Assembly: GCA_938008575.1 (NCBI GenBank)
Contig: CALLKB010000228.1
Span: 1-26,330 of the forward strand
Origin: an uncultured Cytophagaceae bacterium
Lineage (GTDB): Bacteria > Bacteroidota > Bacteroidia > Cytophagales > Spirosomataceae
Direction of reading: 5' to 3'
DNA: 26,330 nt
The first letter of the stretch is position 1. Each line of letters begins with the position of its first letter. The position numbers and the translations under genes were made by a program. Below are positions 7,256 to 15,701 of the stretch, one piece after another. The notes beneath the pieces are model-generated. The model did no database searches. It worked only from the letters and a program-made list of their open reading frames with translations, and was not told where the DNA came from.

Positions 7256-9571
7256 TTAAACCCGCATGATGGTCTCCTCCATGTTATAGATTAATTGAAT
7301 CGTCAGCATCATAGCCGCTGTGGATCCCGTCACCGCCGCCTTGTCTTGTTTGTACTCCCCAATCTTCATCAAATGCTGAACTTTTTTCGGGTTTTGCACA
7401 CAAGAGGCTTGTTCCGTTTCGTAGTATTTTTTTAGCATGGCGAGCTCTTTTTCTTTGGGGGCCCGACAAACAATCCGCCTGAACGCGCGTGTTAATTTTT
7501 CCTCTATGCTTCCTTTTTCGTGTGAGAATTGACTGGCTAAGACCCGCGAGCTTTCCAACACATGTGGATCGTTCATCATGACTAATGCCTGTAAAGGCGT
7601 ATTTGTCCGTCCGCGCTGCACTTCGCATTGATCCCGATTACTCGCATCGAAAATCAACATGGTTGGCGGTGGTACCGTGCGCTTGATGAACACATACATC
7701 CCGCGGCGATACAAATCCTGGTTATGATCTTGGATATAATTCATCAAGGATCCACGACCCGAGGTTGCGACTTCCCACAAACCTTTAGGCTGATAGGTCT
7801 TGACACTCGGCCCGCCAATTTCCGGATTTAGGATGCCGGCGGAAGCCAATACCTGATCTCGAATCTGCTCTGCTGGAATTCGAATCCGCGACATGCGCGA
7901 TAGGTAAATGTTTTCCGGGTCAACTTGTTGGGATTCAGAAGTAACCGTGGAGGCCTGTTGGTACGTCGCCGACATGACGATTTGTTTCACCAATCGTTTG
8001 ATATTCCAGCCGTGACTTTGGAAATCGACGGCCAACCAGTCTAATAGTTCGGGATGGGTAGGCAGTTCGCCTTGCATACCAAAATCGCCGACGGTTTTCA
8101 CAATGCCCCGACCGAAAAACTGCGCCCACATTCGATTGACGAAGACCCGGGAGGTCAATGGGTTTTGAGGATCTAGGACCCAGCGGGCTAAACCGAGCCT
8201 ATTTTGGCCATATTTCGTGTGCGAGTAGGGTAAAATGCTTTTGGGAATTCCTACGCCCACTTCGGGCCCAGGCATGTCGTAATTTCCGCGCGACAAGACA
8301 TAGGTCGGCCTACGCTTACTCGAATCGGCCATGACCATCACATCCACCGAAGCCGTATCTTTTTTGTGTATAAATTTCAAGATGGACTGCACGTCTTTAG
8401 TTGTGATGGACATATTCGGTGGATCTGCGAAGGATGCGTCGATGGTTCCAAACAAGCCTTTTTCGGGCACCTGATTGAAGAATGCGTAGGTGCTGTAATA
8501 ATCCTTTTGTGATATCGGATCGTATTTATGATCGTGGCAACGCGCGCATTCAAAGGTAAGCGCAAGGAAAGATTTGGAGAATGTATTCGTCCGGTCATTT
8601 ACATATTCCACGCGATACTCTTCGTCGATAACCCCACCTTCTTGCGTAATCTTATGATTACGATTAAAGCCTGTGGCGAGTAACATCTCTTTCGAAGGTC
8701 GGGGCAATAGATCGCCGGCTAATTGCCACGTGACAAATTTGGCATAGGAATAATTCGAATTAAATGCGTGAATCACCCAATCCCGCCACGGCCACATGGT
8801 GCGCAAACCATCGTCTTGGTAGCCATGCGAATCCGCATATCGCGCCAAATCCAACCATTGAATCGACATTTTTTCGCCGTAATGTTTACTGCCGAGTAGC
8901 TCATTGACAATCTTTTCATACGCTTGTGGACTATCGTCTTTCAAAAAGCGATCTTGCATGTCCAAGCTCGGCGGCAAGCCAGTTAAGTCGAGACAAACCC
9001 GTTTCAGCAATTGTTCTTTCGATGCCTCTGGACTAGGCTTCAAGGACTTTTCAGTCATTTTCGCATAGACAAAATAGTCGATCGGATTGCGAACCCAATC
9101 TTCGTCGGCAGCTGGCAAAGCCGATTTCGTGGGTTTAATAAATGCCCAATGGGGCTTGTAAACGGCACCCTGCTGAATCCATTTTTCGATTAATTTAATT
9201 TCATGCGCAGAAACCGTCAAATGCGAACTCGGCGTAGGCATCAGGAGTGATGTGTCTTTCGTAATTAAGCGTTGGAATGCATCCGATGCCTCCGGATTTC
9301 CGGGAACAATGGCATGCATGGACGGGCTATCTTTAAAAGCGGCATAAGCACCTTCTGGTGTGTCTAATCTAAGATTTGCCTTACGCTTGTTGGCATCCGG
9401 CCCATGGCACTTAAAACAGCGATCAGAAAGAATCGGTCGGATGTGGTAATTGTAGTCGATGACGTCCGGTATACCTCCGTCTTGCGCATTCGAATCTGTG
9501 CAACGCACATAGACAAAGCAAGCACATGTCGCGAAGGCAAAACCGAGAAGCAGGCGCATCATCCGACTCAT
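7256..9571 (-). CDS. PSCyt1-DUF1549-DUF1553 (PSD1) cytochrome protein
   Basis: 771 residues with an N-terminal hydrophobic export segment (LLLGFAFATCACFVYV; a lipobox is not clear). PSCyt1 (about 40-130) has a haem motif CFKCH (52-56) followed by GPDANKRKANLRLDT and a Met in LLMPTP. DUF1549 (about 155-365) shows LARYADSHGYQDDG, WPWRDWVI, ATGFNRNHKITQEGG and a second CARCH motif (342-346) leading into DHKYDPISQ. DUF1553 (about 455-735) shows LTSRVFVNRMWAQFFGRGIV, PTHPELLDWLAVDF, RIPAEQIRDQVLASAG and QRGRTNTPLQALVMMNDP. The protein is periplasmic and probably binds up to two c-type haems. These proteins are abundant in planctomycetes and have been associated by others with complex-polysaccharide use; the biochemistry is unknown. 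It is shorter than many planctomycete homologues because little is inserted between domains. It starts 2 nt after the NHL gene's stop. Confidence 0.94.
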   Translation of the reverse strand: MSRMMRLLLGFAFATCACFVYVRCTDSNAQDGGIPDVIDYNYHIRPILSDRCFKCHGPDANKRKANLRLDTPEGAYAAFKDSPSMHAIVPGNPEASDAFQRLITKDTSLLMPTPSSHLTVSAHEIKLIEKWIQQGAVYKPHWAFIKPTKSALPAADEDWVRNPIDYFVYAKMTEKSLKPSPEASKEQLLKRVCLDLTGLPPSLDMQDRFLKDDSPQAYEKIVNELLGSKHYGEKMSIQWLDLARYADSHGYQDDGLRTMWPWRDWVIHAFNSNYSYAKFVTWQLAGDLLPRPSKEMLLATGFNRNHKITQEGGVIDEEYRVEYVNDRTNTFSKSFLALTFECARCHDHKYDPISQKDYYSTYAFFNQVPEKGLFGTIDASFADPPNMSITTKDVQSILKFIHKKDTASVDVMVMADSSKRRPTYVLSRGNYDMPGPEVGVGIPKSILPYSHTKYGQNRLGLARWVLDPQNPLTSRVFVNRMWAQFFGRGIVKTVGDFGMQGELPTHPELLDWLAVDFQSHGWNIKRLVKQIVMSATYQQASTVTSESQQVDPENIYLSRMSRIRIPAEQIRDQVLASAGILNPEIGGPSVKTYQPKGLWEVATSGRGSLMNYIQDHNQDLYRRGMYVFIKRTVPPPTMLIFDASNRDQCEVQRGRTNTPLQALVMMNDPHVLESSRVLASQFSHEKGSIEEKLTRAFRRIVCRAPKEKELAMLKKYYETEQASCVQNPKKVQHLMKIGEYKQDKAAVTGSTAAMMLTIQLIYNMEETIMRV

Positions 9572-9573
9572 AC

Positions 9574-10632
9574 TTAAATACGTTCTAGTTTAATGGGATA
9601 GGTTTTATTGGATGCCCATTGAGGCACGTAAATATTCTCATCTGAATCTGCATATACATCGTGCGGATGAATGAATACCTGCTGGGCATCGTCTTTGTGC
9701 TGGGCTTGCAGGACCCCGTTTTGATACTCCGGCGCGGATCCTCCGGGCGTGGAAACGACTCGCATGTCTTGGTCTAGGATTTGAATGTATCCTGAGCCCA
9801 CATTCGATTCACTCGTACTTCGGAAGCAGGCGGCGAGGATGTATTTTCCGTGGAGGACAGGCCGACAAATATAAGACCCTGGGTAATGGTAGCGCGTGAT
9901 GAATTGTCCGTCGAGCGTGAAGCGCTTTAAGGAATTATTTACACGGTCTGTGATTAATAAAGTTGGGTTTGCTGCATCGCGCGTATCTACTAAAACGCCG
10001 TGGCAACAATTGAATTTCTCATCGGCATAGCCGCTCGTTTTTCCTCCAAAATGTCGGATATAACGCCCCTTCGCATCGTATTGTGTAATGAAATTTGCAC
10101 CATAGCCATCGGCCACATAGATGTCGCCATTTCGCGGATTTACAGCAGTTTCAGTAGGTAAAAATTGATTCGGGGCATCGTACATGCCCGTTTCTTTGGG
10201 GTATTCGATTTTAAAAATTTCGCGGCCCTTAAGGTCAGTTTTGATGACTTGATGTCGTGCCGTATCGCAAATAAGCAAATACTGTTCACCTCCTTCATTT
10301 AAAATTGTCAGGCCATGTCCACCCGGATAGGAGTGTCCCCAGCTGTCAAGCAACTTCCCTGATTTGTCGTAAATGAGCACGTTGTTTTTCGTCTCATTGG
10401 TCAGTAGGATGAGTCGGCCTTTTGCATCTTCCACCATTTCGTGGCAGTCGTTTACGGGATTTTTCCCCGCATCTAGTAGCCCCCAATTGGGAACGACTTT
10501 ATAGCGAAAGGAACCATGTCCCAAGATGATATCACCTGATTTGGGGGCCATTTTTTTCATGGGAGAGGATGGAAATAAAAGGAGGGCAGCGCTCGACTTG
10601 ATAAAATCACGACGCAGGATAGGAAGGGTCAT
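9574..10632 (-). CDS. NHL-repeat six-bladed beta-propeller protein, Tat-type signal
   Basis: 352 residues, first gene of the cytochrome operon. The N-terminus LRRDFIKSSAALLLF is a twin-arginine-type signal. The body is built of NHL/YWTD-like blades: CHEMVEDAKGRLILLTNETKNN, YDKSGKLLDSWG, GNDIYVADGYG-like NGDIYVADGYGANFITQYD, TLLITDRVNNSLKRFTLDG and HPHDVYADSDENIYVPQW. It resembles the propeller of peptidylglycine alpha-hydroxyglycine lyases, a metal-binding fold, but the lyase active site cannot be assigned with confidence. Likely a periplasmic binding or scaffolding partner, or an enzyme acting with the DUF1501 and cytochrome proteins (inference). It begins the transcription unit, with a -7 promoter box at 10669-10676 and an operator-like dyad overlapping it. 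Confidence 0.85.
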   Translation of the reverse strand: MTLPILRRDFIKSSAALLLFPSSPMKKMAPKSGDIILGHGSFRYKVVPNWGLLDAGKNPVNDCHEMVEDAKGRLILLTNETKNNVLIYDKSGKLLDSWGHSYPGGHGLTILNEGGEQYLLICDTARHQVIKTDLKGREIFKIEYPKETGMYDAPNQFLPTETAVNPRNGDIYVADGYGANFITQYDAKGRYIRHFGGKTSGYADEKFNCCHGVLVDTRDAANPTLLITDRVNNSLKRFTLDGQFITRYHYPGSYICRPVLHGKYILAACFRSTSESNVGSGYIQILDQDMRVVSTPGGSAPEYQNGVLQAQHKDDAQQVFIHPHDVYADSDENIYVPQWASNKTYPIKLERI

Positions 10633-10653
10633 AGTCGAGCGGTCTTTTTTATA

Positions 10654-10674
10654 GGTTTAGATTAGTTTCAAATA
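10654..10674. promoter_or_regulatory. Weak operator-like dyad upstream of the cytochrome operon
   Basis: TTTAGA (10656-10661), a 5-nt spacer and TTCAAATA (10667-10674) resemble the 21-bp palindromes at 2937 and 2997, matching copy 1 at 16 of 21 positions. The site overlaps the -7 box of the minus-strand operon. A/T-rich sequence makes chance similarity possible. Confidence 0.3.
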
Positions 10675-10676
10675 TA
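10669..10676 (-). promoter_or_regulatory. -7 promoter box for the NHL-PSD1-DUF1501-cytochrome operon
   Basis: The minus strand reads TATATTTG, a perfect TAnnTTTG, 36 nt before the ATG at 10632. No TTG is found at the usual 19-21 nt upstream, so the -33 element is weak or absent. Confidence 0.5.
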
Positions 10677-10713
10677 TGTGTAAAATTTTATAATTTCCTG
10701 CCAAAATACCATA

Positions 10714-11802
10714 ATGATGAAAAAGCTACTCCTATTGATTTTGTTGCCATTTGTCTTTCAAGCCAAACCCTTGCGCGTGGGTATCGCGGGCATGACGCAT
10801 GGACACGTGGGTCAGGTGTATACGGCAATAAAGAAGCCCCAACAAGATGTCATCATTGTAGGGTTTGCTGAGCCAAATAAGGAATTAGCCTTATCACTTT
10901 TGAAGAAACAGAACTTACCGGATTCGCTTTGGTTTCCGTCCTTGGAGGCACTCATCGCAAAGACGAAACCGGAGGCAATTGCCGCATTCAATAGCATTTA
11001 TGAGCACCTTGAAGTAGTCAAAGTTTGTGCGCCCAAAGGAATACATGTGATCGTGGAAAAGCCGTTGGCCGTGAATATGGATCACCTGAATCAAATGAAG
11101 GCGCTTGTTGCCAAACACCCCATTCACTTGTTGACCAATTTTGAAACGACCTGGTATTCCTCCCACGCGAAAATGTGGCAAATGGTGAAGGAAGAAAAAG
11201 CCTTGGGTACCATACGAAAAGTCGTGATTATGGATGGTCACCGCGGACCTAAGGAAATTGGTTGTGCGCCTGAGTTTTTAAATTGGTTAACAGATCCCGT
11301 AATGAATGGTGGTGGAGCTATCATTGATTTTGGCTGTTATGGGGCGGATATTATGACCTGGTTGATGGATGGCAAAAAGCCGATTTCGGTGACGGCTGTG
11401 ACCCAACAACTAAAACCGGATGTCTATCCGAAAGTAGACGATGAGGCGAGTATTATCTTGACTTATCCGGATTGCCAGGCGATTATTCAGGCATCGTGGA
11501 ATTGGCCCTTCGACCGGAAGGATACCGAGGTTTATGGGACGAAAGGAATTTTGGTTGCCGATAAAACGAACCAGATGCGCTATGTGACAGGAGATCGCTT
11601 TGGAAAGGAAGGCATGTTGACGTTGGACCCTCTTCCACATGATGTATCGAATGTATTTCCCTATTTAGCGGCGGTGGTTCAGGGTCGGGTTAAATCGCAA
11701 AAAGATTTGTCCTCATTTGCTATTAACCAGGTGGTTGTGGAGATTTTAGAAGCCGCACGAGAATCGGCCAAAACGGGCAAAAAAGTACTATTACAGCACT
11801 AA
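10714..11802 (+). CDS. Gfo/Idh/MocA family dehydrogenase with N-terminal signal peptide
   Basis: 362 residues. An N-terminal MMKKLLLLILLPFVFQA segment is a Sec-type signal peptide or anchor. The dinucleotide-binding fold follows (RVGIAGMTHGHVGQ, about 21-34), then AFAEP-like VGFAEPNKE, the family's VEKPLAV (Glu115-Lys116-Pro117) and, in the second domain, GGGAIIDFGCYGADIMTWL. The family uses NAD(P) to oxidise or reduce sugars, polyols and derivatives. The individual substrate cannot be read from the sequence. Export is unusual for a nucleotide-dependent enzyme; exported relatives keep the cofactor tightly bound. The gene lies divergent from the NHL/cytochrome operon (81 nt between starts) and convergent with a gluconate-type transporter, overlapping its 3' end by 12 nt. 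Confidence 0.9.
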   Translation: MMKKLLLLILLPFVFQAKPLRVGIAGMTHGHVGQVYTAIKKPQQDVIIVGFAEPNKELALSLLKKQNLPDSLWFPSLEALIAKTKPEAIAAFNSIYEHLEVVKVCAPKGIHVIVEKPLAVNMDHLNQMKALVAKHPIHLLTNFETTWYSSHAKMWQMVKEEKALGTIRKVVIMDGHRGPKEIGCAPEFLNWLTDPVMNGGGAIIDFGCYGADIMTWLMDGKKPISVTAVTQQLKPDVYPKVDDEASIILTYPDCQAIIQASWNWPFDRKDTEVYGTKGILVADKTNQMRYVTGDRFGKEGMLTLDPLPHDVSNVFPYLAAVVQGRVKSQKDLSSFAINQVVVEILEAARESAKTGKKVLLQH

Positions 11803-13077
11803 TTCAAGTCCGAGTACCCCTAATAATCCCACGACCGCGAGGATGGTTTCCATGATGGTCCAAGAGCGCAAGCTGTTTTTAATTGTGACGCCGAAGTACT
11901 CTTTGTAGAGCCAAAAGCCCGCATCATTCACATGGGAGAGGACCATCGAACCAGCACCGATGCTCAATGCAAGGAGATTTGGATTGACTCCCGAGGAGGC
12001 TAATAAAGGTAAAATCAAGCCCGCGGTCGTGATGCCTGAAACGGTTGATGAACCAGTCACAATGCGCAATATGGCGGCCATTCCCCATGCGATGATCAAT
12101 GGATTTATGGCGGAACCTTGCGTTAATTCATGCATCGCATCACCCACATGCATTTCTTGTAAGATTTCCTTGAAGGCGCCGGCGCCACCGAAGGTCAACA
12201 TTAAAGGAGAAACATCTTTGATGGAATCTACGAGCCAGTTGCTGATTTCAGGCCAGCTAATTCCGCGCTGAAATCCCAGAAAATAGATGGAGGCAAACAC
12301 GGAAATCAATAGGGCTACCATCGGTTCACCAATTAATTCGATGCCTGGTAAATGCACGAATGACTTGATGGCAATGAGCGCCACAGGCAATAACAAAATG
12401 GATAAACTAATTCCCATCGTTGGGTTATTTCCATGTTCATCTGCTTCCACAAAGGACATCGGAGTAGCGGGAATGTTTTTCAAAGTCTTGCCAAATAACC
12501 AGCCTGACGCCAACATCGCCGGTATCGAAATCAAAATCCCATAGCCCAATGTTGTGCCCATTTCTGCCCCGGGCAAATGCGTCACAAGATAATAAGGAGC
12601 CGGATGTGGCGGTAAGAAACCTTGTGTAATGGAAAGTGAAGCCAGCATCGGAATGCCCAAATAAACCGGAGGTAAATGATAGCGTTCTGCGGTGGATAAT
12701 ACCAGGGGTGCTAGCAGCAAAAATGCCACGGAAAAGAATAGTGGAAGTCCCACAATAAAGCCAATGAGCATGAAGGCAATCGGCAGGTTTTTCGGACCGA
12801 AAAGTTGGACAAAATATTCGGAAAGCACATAGGTCGCCCGACTTTTTGCGACCATTTTACCCAACATCGATCCTAAAATAATGATGGGGATAATGGAACC
12901 AAGCGTTCCGCCGATTCCTTTCTGCATAGCGGCAATGGTTTGCTCGGTCGTGAGCGAAGCTGCAAGACCTAATCCAAGCGAAACAACCAGAAAGGCCATA
13001 AATGGCTGTAATTTCATGATCGAGATGAGGGTCACTAAGACGAGTATAGCCGCGCTGATGAGGAACCAAATGCTCAT
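11791..13077 (-). CDS. GntP-family gluconate/sugar-acid:H+ symporter
   Basis: 428 residues from the ATG at 13077 (MSIWFL). An in-frame TTG at 13122 would add 15 residues unlike the family and is not chosen. About 12 membrane segments fill the whole length. Family blocks include KGIGGTLGSIIPIIILGSMLGKM, FIVGLPLFFSVAFLLLAPLV, SLSITQGFLPPHPAPYYLV and a C-terminal HVNDAGFWLYKEYFGVTIK. GntP transporters import gluconate or related sugar acids together with protons across the inner membrane. No gluconate kinase or dehydratase is adjacent, so the true substrate is open. The Gfo/Idh dehydrogenase ending in the opposite direction may make or use the same sugar acid (inference). The stop ends overlap by 12 nt, and no terminator is visible. 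Confidence 0.93.
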   Translation of the reverse strand: MSIWFLISAAILVLVTLISIMKLQPFMAFLVVSLGLGLAASLTTEQTIAAMQKGIGGTLGSIIPIIILGSMLGKMVAKSRATYVLSEYFVQLFGPKNLPIAFMLIGFIVGLPLFFSVAFLLLAPLVLSTAERYHLPPVYLGIPMLASLSITQGFLPPHPAPYYLVTHLPGAEMGTTLGYGILISIPAMLASGWLFGKTLKNIPATPMSFVEADEHGNNPTMGISLSILLLPVALIAIKSFVHLPGIELIGEPMVALLISVFASIYFLGFQRGISWPEISNWLVDSIKDVSPLMLTFGGAGAFKEILQEMHVGDAMHELTQGSAINPLIIAWGMAAILRIVTGSSTVSGITTAGLILPLLASSGVNPNLLALSIGAGSMVLSHVNDAGFWLYKEYFGVTIKNSLRSWTIMETILAVVGLLGVLGLELVL

Positions 13078-13173
13078 GGAGTTTTGAATACTGATAAGAC
13101 GAATTTGGAAAATGCTAATCAATAATCCAACTCTGCTCTCGACAAGGCAGTTAAAAAATTAAACAAGAAGCCT

Positions 13174-13181
13174 TACATTTG
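13174..13181 (+). promoter_or_regulatory. -7 promoter box of the metalloprotease gene
   Basis: TACATTTG is a perfect TAnnTTTG match, 30 nt before the ATG at 13212. No TTG is found 19-21 nt upstream. Confidence 0.55.
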
Positions 13182-13211
13182 GTTTACCTTGTTGACTTGA
13201 AAATTTAACGC

Positions 13212-15701
13212 ATGAAAAAAATACTTTTACTTATCGCTTGCCTGAGCGCAGCCTCCTTTCTCAGTGTAGCGCAGTCGGCAAAAGCCCCCGCAAACACGCC
13301 CGTAAAGCCAGCAGATTCTTCTGCAACGAAAAAGCCCGCATCGAAAGCAAAATCCTACGATCAGGTTATTACGAAGGATGCCAAATCAAAAAAAGGCTTA
13401 TTCACCACGCACCAAATTGGGGATAAATTCTATTTCGAAATTCCGAAAAAGCACTTAGGTAAAGACATGCTGTTGGTCAGCCAAATCGCCAAAATACCCA
13501 ATGGTTTAGGCGGAGGCTATGTTAATGCCGGTACTTCATCCCATGAGCAATTGATCGTGTGGGAGAAGTTTCAAGAAAAGATTCTGATTAAAATAAAATC
13601 CTATGCGGCGGTGGCGGCAGATTCCTTGCCGATTAGCCTATCGGTAAAGGCGAACAATTATGAGCCTACGCTATACATGTTTGATATTGAAACCTACAGC
13701 AAGGACTCAAGTCAGGTGGTCATCGATGTCACCAAATTTTACAACAGTGATATCCCGGCAATGAGTGGTTTGGATGCGACCTTACGCGAGACGCACAAAG
13801 TGAAGAATTTAGATGCGAGTCGGAGTTTTATACGTTCCATCAAAACGTTCCCGTTGAATATTGAAGTATTACAAGATTTTACGTACAACGCCTCGAAGCC
13901 ATCGGCAACACCCTATACGGAAACGCTAAGTATGCAAATGAATCAGTCGATGATTTTATTGCCTGAGAAGCCGATGAAGCCTCGTTTATTTGATCAGCGC
14001 GTGGGTTATTTTACGCAGAAGCAATACGATTATTCAAGTGAGGAATTGAAATCAGACCAAAAAACCTACATCCAACGCTGGCGTTTGGAGCCCAAAGACA
14101 TGGCAGCGTACAAGCGCGGGGAATTGGTGGAACCCATCAAACCCATTGTTTATTACTTGGATCCTGCAACGCCTGTCAAATTGCGTAAACACATGAAGAA
14201 GGGCGTGGAGAATTGGCAAAAAGCCTTTGAGGTTGCCGGATTTAAAAATGCCATCATTTGCAAGGATGCACCTACCGCCGCAGAGGATCCGGATTTTTCA
14301 CCGGAAGACATTCGCTATTCAGTGATTCGTTATGTGGCGAGTACCACGCGAAATGCGATGGGACCAAGCGTGAGCGATCCGCGTTCTGGAGAGATTATTG
14401 AGAGTGATATCATTTGGTACCACAATCATTTGCGCTCGTATCGAAATCGATTTTTATTGGAAACCGGAGCATCTAATCCGAATGCCCGAACCTTGGATAC
14501 GCGTGAAGAGGACATAGGCGAAATGATGGAAATGGTGATTTCGCATGAGGTAGGTCACGCACTCGGTTTTCCTCACAACATGGGGGCGAGTAGTTCGTAT
14601 GAGGTGGAGAATTACCGGAAGGCCGACTTCACCAATAAGGAAGGAATTTCTGCCAGTATCATGGATTATGCCCGTTTCAATTACATCGCACAGCCGGGGG
14701 ATCAAGGGGTTCGTTACATTCGTAAAATGGGCCCCTATGACGATTATGCGGTGAATTGGGGCTATCGAGTATTACCTGATGCTGCGCGTCCGGAGGATGA
14801 AGTTCCAACATTAGACAAGTGGATTGAGGCCAAAGCGGGAGATCCAAGATTCCGTTTTGGTAATCAAGGAACGACATTTGACCCAAGTTCTCAAACGGAA
14901 GACGTAGGTAGTGATCCCGTTCGGGCGAGTACCTATGCGGTGAAGAACTTAAAATATGTGGCTAAAAATTTAGCCGATTGGACAAGCAAAAAGACGAATG
15001 ATTACGAGGATTTGATCGAATTAAATGATGAATTATTGAGCACTTGGTCGCGCTATGTGGGCCACGTGACAACGATGGTGGGTGGTGTGAATGAACAATA
15101 TGCCAAACCGAATCAGGGTATTTCATCTTATAATCCGGTGCCGAAGGCAAGCCAACAAGCTGCGGTGAATTGGTTATTGGCCAACGCATTTTCGAACGTG
15201 GATTGGTTGATCAACAAAGAAGTGGTGACACATCACATGGCGGGTTACACGGATCGAATTCGAAGCTTGCAAGTAAGTCCGTTGAACCGCATGTTAAGTT
15301 TAGAGACCTTTGCACGTTTGGATAATAGTGGATTAACGACACTCAATAACTACAAGACGATAGATCTTTTTCAAGACCTGCGTGGGGGCATCTGGAGTGA
15401 GTTAGCTTCCGGTAAAAATATCGATCAGTACCGTCGGAATTTGCAAAAAGCCTACATCGAACGCTTGAAAGCATTGATGACGGATCAAGCCCCTGCATCT
15501 ACTGCTGGCGTACCTAATGGCCCAGCACGTGAGAGCTATCCGGTGGCGCAGTCGGACGTCCGTTCCATCGTTCGCGGTGAGCTTAAAGCCCTTCAAGCAA
15601 GCTTGGCTTTAGCGAAAAGCAAGTATGCAGATAAGGAAGTTCGCTACCACTTGGATGATTGCATGGAACGCGTGAATTTGATTTTAAATCCTAGGAAATA
15701 G
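13212..15701 (+). CDS. Secreted zinc-dependent metalloprotease (DUF5118/DUF5117/DUF4953, metzincin)
   Basis: 829 residues. A signal peptide ends at SVAQ (about residue 21), followed by a low-complexity Ala/Pro/Lys/Ser linker to about residue 50. DUF5118/DUF5117 regions (about 50-370) come next. The catalytic DUF4953 region carries HEVGHALGFPHNM, a metzincin HExxHxxGxxH zinc site with His445, Glu446, His449 and His455. A Met-turn SIMDYARFNY lies downstream, as expected. The family is widespread in Bacteroidota and located in the periplasm or outside the cell. Natural substrates are unknown, and a general role in protein breakdown is inferred. The gene stands alone behind a -7 box at 13174-13181. 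Its 3' end overlaps the SRPBCC gene by 11 nt. Confidence 0.94.
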   Translation: MKKILLLIACLSAASFLSVAQSAKAPANTPVKPADSSATKKPASKAKSYDQVITKDAKSKKGLFTTHQIGDKFYFEIPKKHLGKDMLLVSQIAKIPNGLGGGYVNAGTSSHEQLIVWEKFQEKILIKIKSYAAVAADSLPISLSVKANNYEPTLYMFDIETYSKDSSQVVIDVTKFYNSDIPAMSGLDATLRETHKVKNLDASRSFIRSIKTFPLNIEVLQDFTYNASKPSATPYTETLSMQMNQSMILLPEKPMKPRLFDQRVGYFTQKQYDYSSEELKSDQKTYIQRWRLEPKDMAAYKRGELVEPIKPIVYYLDPATPVKLRKHMKKGVENWQKAFEVAGFKNAIICKDAPTAAEDPDFSPEDIRYSVIRYVASTTRNAMGPSVSDPRSGEIIESDIIWYHNHLRSYRNRFLLETGASNPNARTLDTREEDIGEMMEMVISHEVGHALGFPHNMGASSSYEVENYRKADFTNKEGISASIMDYARFNYIAQPGDQGVRYIRKMGPYDDYAVNWGYRVLPDAARPEDEVPTLDKWIEAKAGDPRFRFGNQGTTFDPSSQTEDVGSDPVRASTYAVKNLKYVAKNLADWTSKKTNDYEDLIELNDELLSTWSRYVGHVTTMVGGVNEQYAKPNQGISSYNPVPKASQQAAVNWLLANAFSNVDWLINKEVVTHHMAGYTDRIRSLQVSPLNRMLSLETFARLDNSGLTTLNNYKTIDLFQDLRGGIWSELASGKNIDQYRRNLQKAYIERLKALMTDQAPASTAGVPNGPARESYPVAQSDVRSIVRGELKALQASLALAKSKYADKEVRYHLDDCMERVNLILNPRK

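Noticed and set aside
9574..10632. Assigning the NHL protein as a peptidyl-hydroxyglycine lyase
   Set aside because: Only the propeller fold is evident; the metal ligands and active-site residues could not be matched with confidence.
13078..13122. Longer GntP start (TTG at 13122)
   Set aside because: A rare start codon and 15 extra residues unlike the family; ATG at 13077 gives the normal first membrane segment.
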